Position numbers and translations under genes: made by a program. A stretch of DNA of 5,489 nt from the NCBI GenBank assembly GCA_017622055.1, contig JAGARY010000468.1:1-5489 (forward strand). The letters are read 5' to 3'. Source of the stretch: Treponema sp. GTDB taxonomy: Bacteria > Spirochaetota > Spirochaetia > Treponematales > Treponemataceae. Within the stretch, counting starts at the first letter, position 1. Every line of letters begins with the position of its first letter. The notes under the pieces are model-generated. The model worked only from the letters and a program-made list of their open reading frames with translations. It had not been told where the DNA came from and searched no databases. Positions 4,138 to 5,489 of the stretch are shown here, in pieces.

Positions 4138-5489
4138 TTACACAGAAAGATTTTCTATTTCTTGTTTAATTACTTCTGTTGATTGTCTTAATTTTGTTAC
4201 AGCATTAATAACTTCTGATGTATCGTTTTTCATTACTTGCAAAGATTCCAGTAATTGCTGGCTACCATCATTTTGCTCAGAAATAGACTGCTCAACCATA
4301 TTTTCGTGAGAAATTACTTGTGTAGAAAGATTTACAACTTGTTCCATTTCTTGTTGAGCCAAAACAGTTTGCTTGAATGTTGTATCAATTAATCCTTTAA
4401 TTTTTTTCAAAACTTCAGAAATTTGTTTTGCTTCTTTTCCAGAACTTTCTGCAAGTTTACGAATTTCATCAGCAACAACAGAGAACCCTCTACCAAAATC
4501 ACCAGCATGAGCCGCTTCAATTGCAGCGTTCATCGCAAGTAAGTTAGTTTGACTTGCAATTGATTGAATAACATTACTCATTTCAATAAGTCCATTTGAA
4601 TTCTGTTCAATTTCACTTACAAAATCATTTACAGAAGAAACACTAATTTTTCCATTTTGAGTAGCTGTTTCCAATTCTTTTAATGTTGCATTGTTATTCT
4701 TTAACAAGTTATTAATAGATTGAATATTTGCAATCATTTCTTCAATTGCTGCAGAAGATGTTGCTACACTTCCTTCCATACTATCAGAAACTCTATTAAT
4801 TTCTTTAACATCATTTTCAGTTTCAGAGAAAGCTTGCAAAGTAGAAGTTTTTACATTTTCAATAATATCAGAAATTTCATTCTGTCTTTCTACATTCATT
4901 TTTTTAATTTCATTCATAGAAAAATGAACACAGTTTTCAGGCTTATTCAATCCATTAAAAATAGCAATAGCCATTTGTTCACAAGAATCATAACCACAAG
5001 CTGAACAATCCAAAATATCTGCTTTTGATGTTTTATTCATTCTTGCAAAAATTTGTGTTAATTCTACATTATTTGGTTGTTTTATTAATGATTTGTAGTT
5101 ATCACTAAGATTTTCATATTTTCTATCATAAATACCAGGTTTCCAATATTTATCAATAGTAGAATTTAATTTCTTTAAATTACCTTTTTTCACTTCAGAT
5201 GTTTTCCAAAGTTTTTCACGATCTGCTTTTCTTTGTTCAACATATCTTTCTTTTTCATCTAAAGTCATTCCTTGAGTACAAGTACCTGCTCCACCATTAC
5301 AACCTTCTGCACAGTTCAAACAGTCAATTAATTTAAATAATGGTTCTTTATTTTGAGAAAGTTCCCCATCTAATTCATTCAAATAATTCATTACATGTGG
5401 ATAACCTTCAATTTTTCTAATTGAATTTTCAATGCCAGGAACAAATCTTTGTGCAGTTCTCATTAATCCACCTGGTGTAGAATACAATA
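4138..5489 (-). CDS. Hydrogenase-like Fe-S / methyl-accepting chemotaxis fusion protein, 5' end cut by window
   Basis: About 450 C-terminal residues of a larger protein. The frame is open to the right edge and its first full codon there is TTG inside the conserved STPGGL segment, so the true start is outside. Residues are numbered from that codon. Residues 1 to about 75 match the end of the [FeFe]-hydrogenase large-subunit H-cluster domain, including Cys59 and Cys63 in CAEGCNGGAG, which resembles the family's L3 cluster motif. Cys161, Cys164, Cys169 and Cys186 (CSACGYDSC, then 16 residues, then Cys) form an Fe-S domain of the PF04060 type. Residues about 200-449 are an MCP signalling coiled coil, with the conserved hairpin tip around 311-345 (ASQTNLLAMNAAIEAAHAG, GRGFSVVADE) that contacts CheA/CheW. 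No membrane segment or HAMP domain is visible, so it is probably a cytoplasmic receptor sensing H2 or redox state. No CheR-docking pentapeptide ends the protein. Confidence 0.9.
   Translation of the reverse strand, partial: LYSTPGGLMRTAQRFVPGIENSIRKIEGYPHVMNYLNELDGELSQNKEPLFKLIDCLNCAEGCNGGAGTCTQGMTLDEKERYVEQRKADREKLWKTSEVKKGNLKKLNSTIDKYWKPGIYDRKYENLSDNYKSLIKQPNNVELTQIFARMNKTSKADILDCSACGYDSCEQMAIAIFNGLNKPENCVHFSMNEIKKMNVERQNEISDIIENVKTSTLQAFSETENDVKEINRVSDSMEGSVATSSAAIEEMIANIQSINNLLKNNNATLKELETATQNGKISVSSVNDFVSEIEQNSNGLIEMSNVIQSIASQTNLLAMNAAIEAAHAGDFGRGFSVVADEIRKLAESSGKEAKQISEVLKKIKGLIDTTFKQTVLAQQEMEQVVNLSTQVISHENMVEQSISEQNDGSQQLLESLQVMKNDTSEVINAVTKLRQSTEVIKQEIENLSV

Noticed and set aside
4001..4309. 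Plus-strand open frame of 102 codons spanning the end of fumC, the terminator and the chemoreceptor 3' end
   Set aside because: It runs through a strong bidirectional terminator, overlaps two real genes and has no recognisable protein features.
5485..5487. TTG at the right edge as the true start of the chemoreceptor gene
   Set aside because: The codon lies inside a conserved hydrogenase-domain segment (STPGGL), the frame stays open to the edge, and the H-cluster domain would be cut in half. It is an internal Leu codon.

Overview
The window carries four protein-coding genes and their short intergenic regions. The low G+C composition and the gene types suggest an anaerobic, fermentative spirochaete, most likely a gut or rumen Treponema. 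The types in question are an OmpA-domain envelope protein with a divergent peptidoglycan site, an LDH/MDH-family enzyme next to a class II fumarase, and a soluble chemoreceptor fused to a hydrogenase-like Fe-S module. This placement rests on family recollection, not on a search, and is moderate in confidence.

Layout, left to right. Bases 1-44 are the 3' flank of the first gene and hold a small GC-rich inverted repeat. 45-1436 (minus) encodes a secreted 463-residue protein with a C-terminal OmpA-like domain. 1437-1573 is a divergent promoter region. 1574-2515 (plus) encodes an LDH-fold 2-hydroxyacid dehydrogenase. 2516-2658 is an intergenic stretch packed with three hairpins, one very GC-rich. 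2659-4047 (plus) encodes fumarase class II (fumC). 4048-4137 holds a near-perfect bidirectional terminator and a second hairpin. 4138 to the right edge (minus) is the 3' part of a gene whose product joins the end of an [FeFe]-hydrogenase-like domain, a four-cysteine Fe-S domain and a methyl-accepting (MCP) signalling domain. Its true start lies beyond the window. No stretch over 300 bases lacks a gene, and I saw no tRNA, rRNA, CRISPR or transposase gene.

How the genes may work together. The dehydrogenase and fumC are co-oriented and about 140 bp apart. The dehydrogenase looks like a lactate dehydrogenase overall (GEHGD motif, Trp-Ser after it, FBP-site Arg/His, Thr246 equivalent). However, it carries Arg at the substrate-specificity position 102, which marks malate dehydrogenases. 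If it reduces oxaloacetate, the pair forms the oxaloacetate to malate to fumarate arm of succinate fermentation. The chemoreceptor has no visible membrane segment in this window and may couple H2 or redox sensing to motility.

Most worth a second look: the Arg102 substitution in an LDH backbone, the hydrogenase-like/MCP fusion, the loss of the diaminopimelate-contacting Asp in the OmpA domain, a probable leaderless transcript for that OmpA gene, and the GC-rich hairpin cluster between the two metabolic genes.
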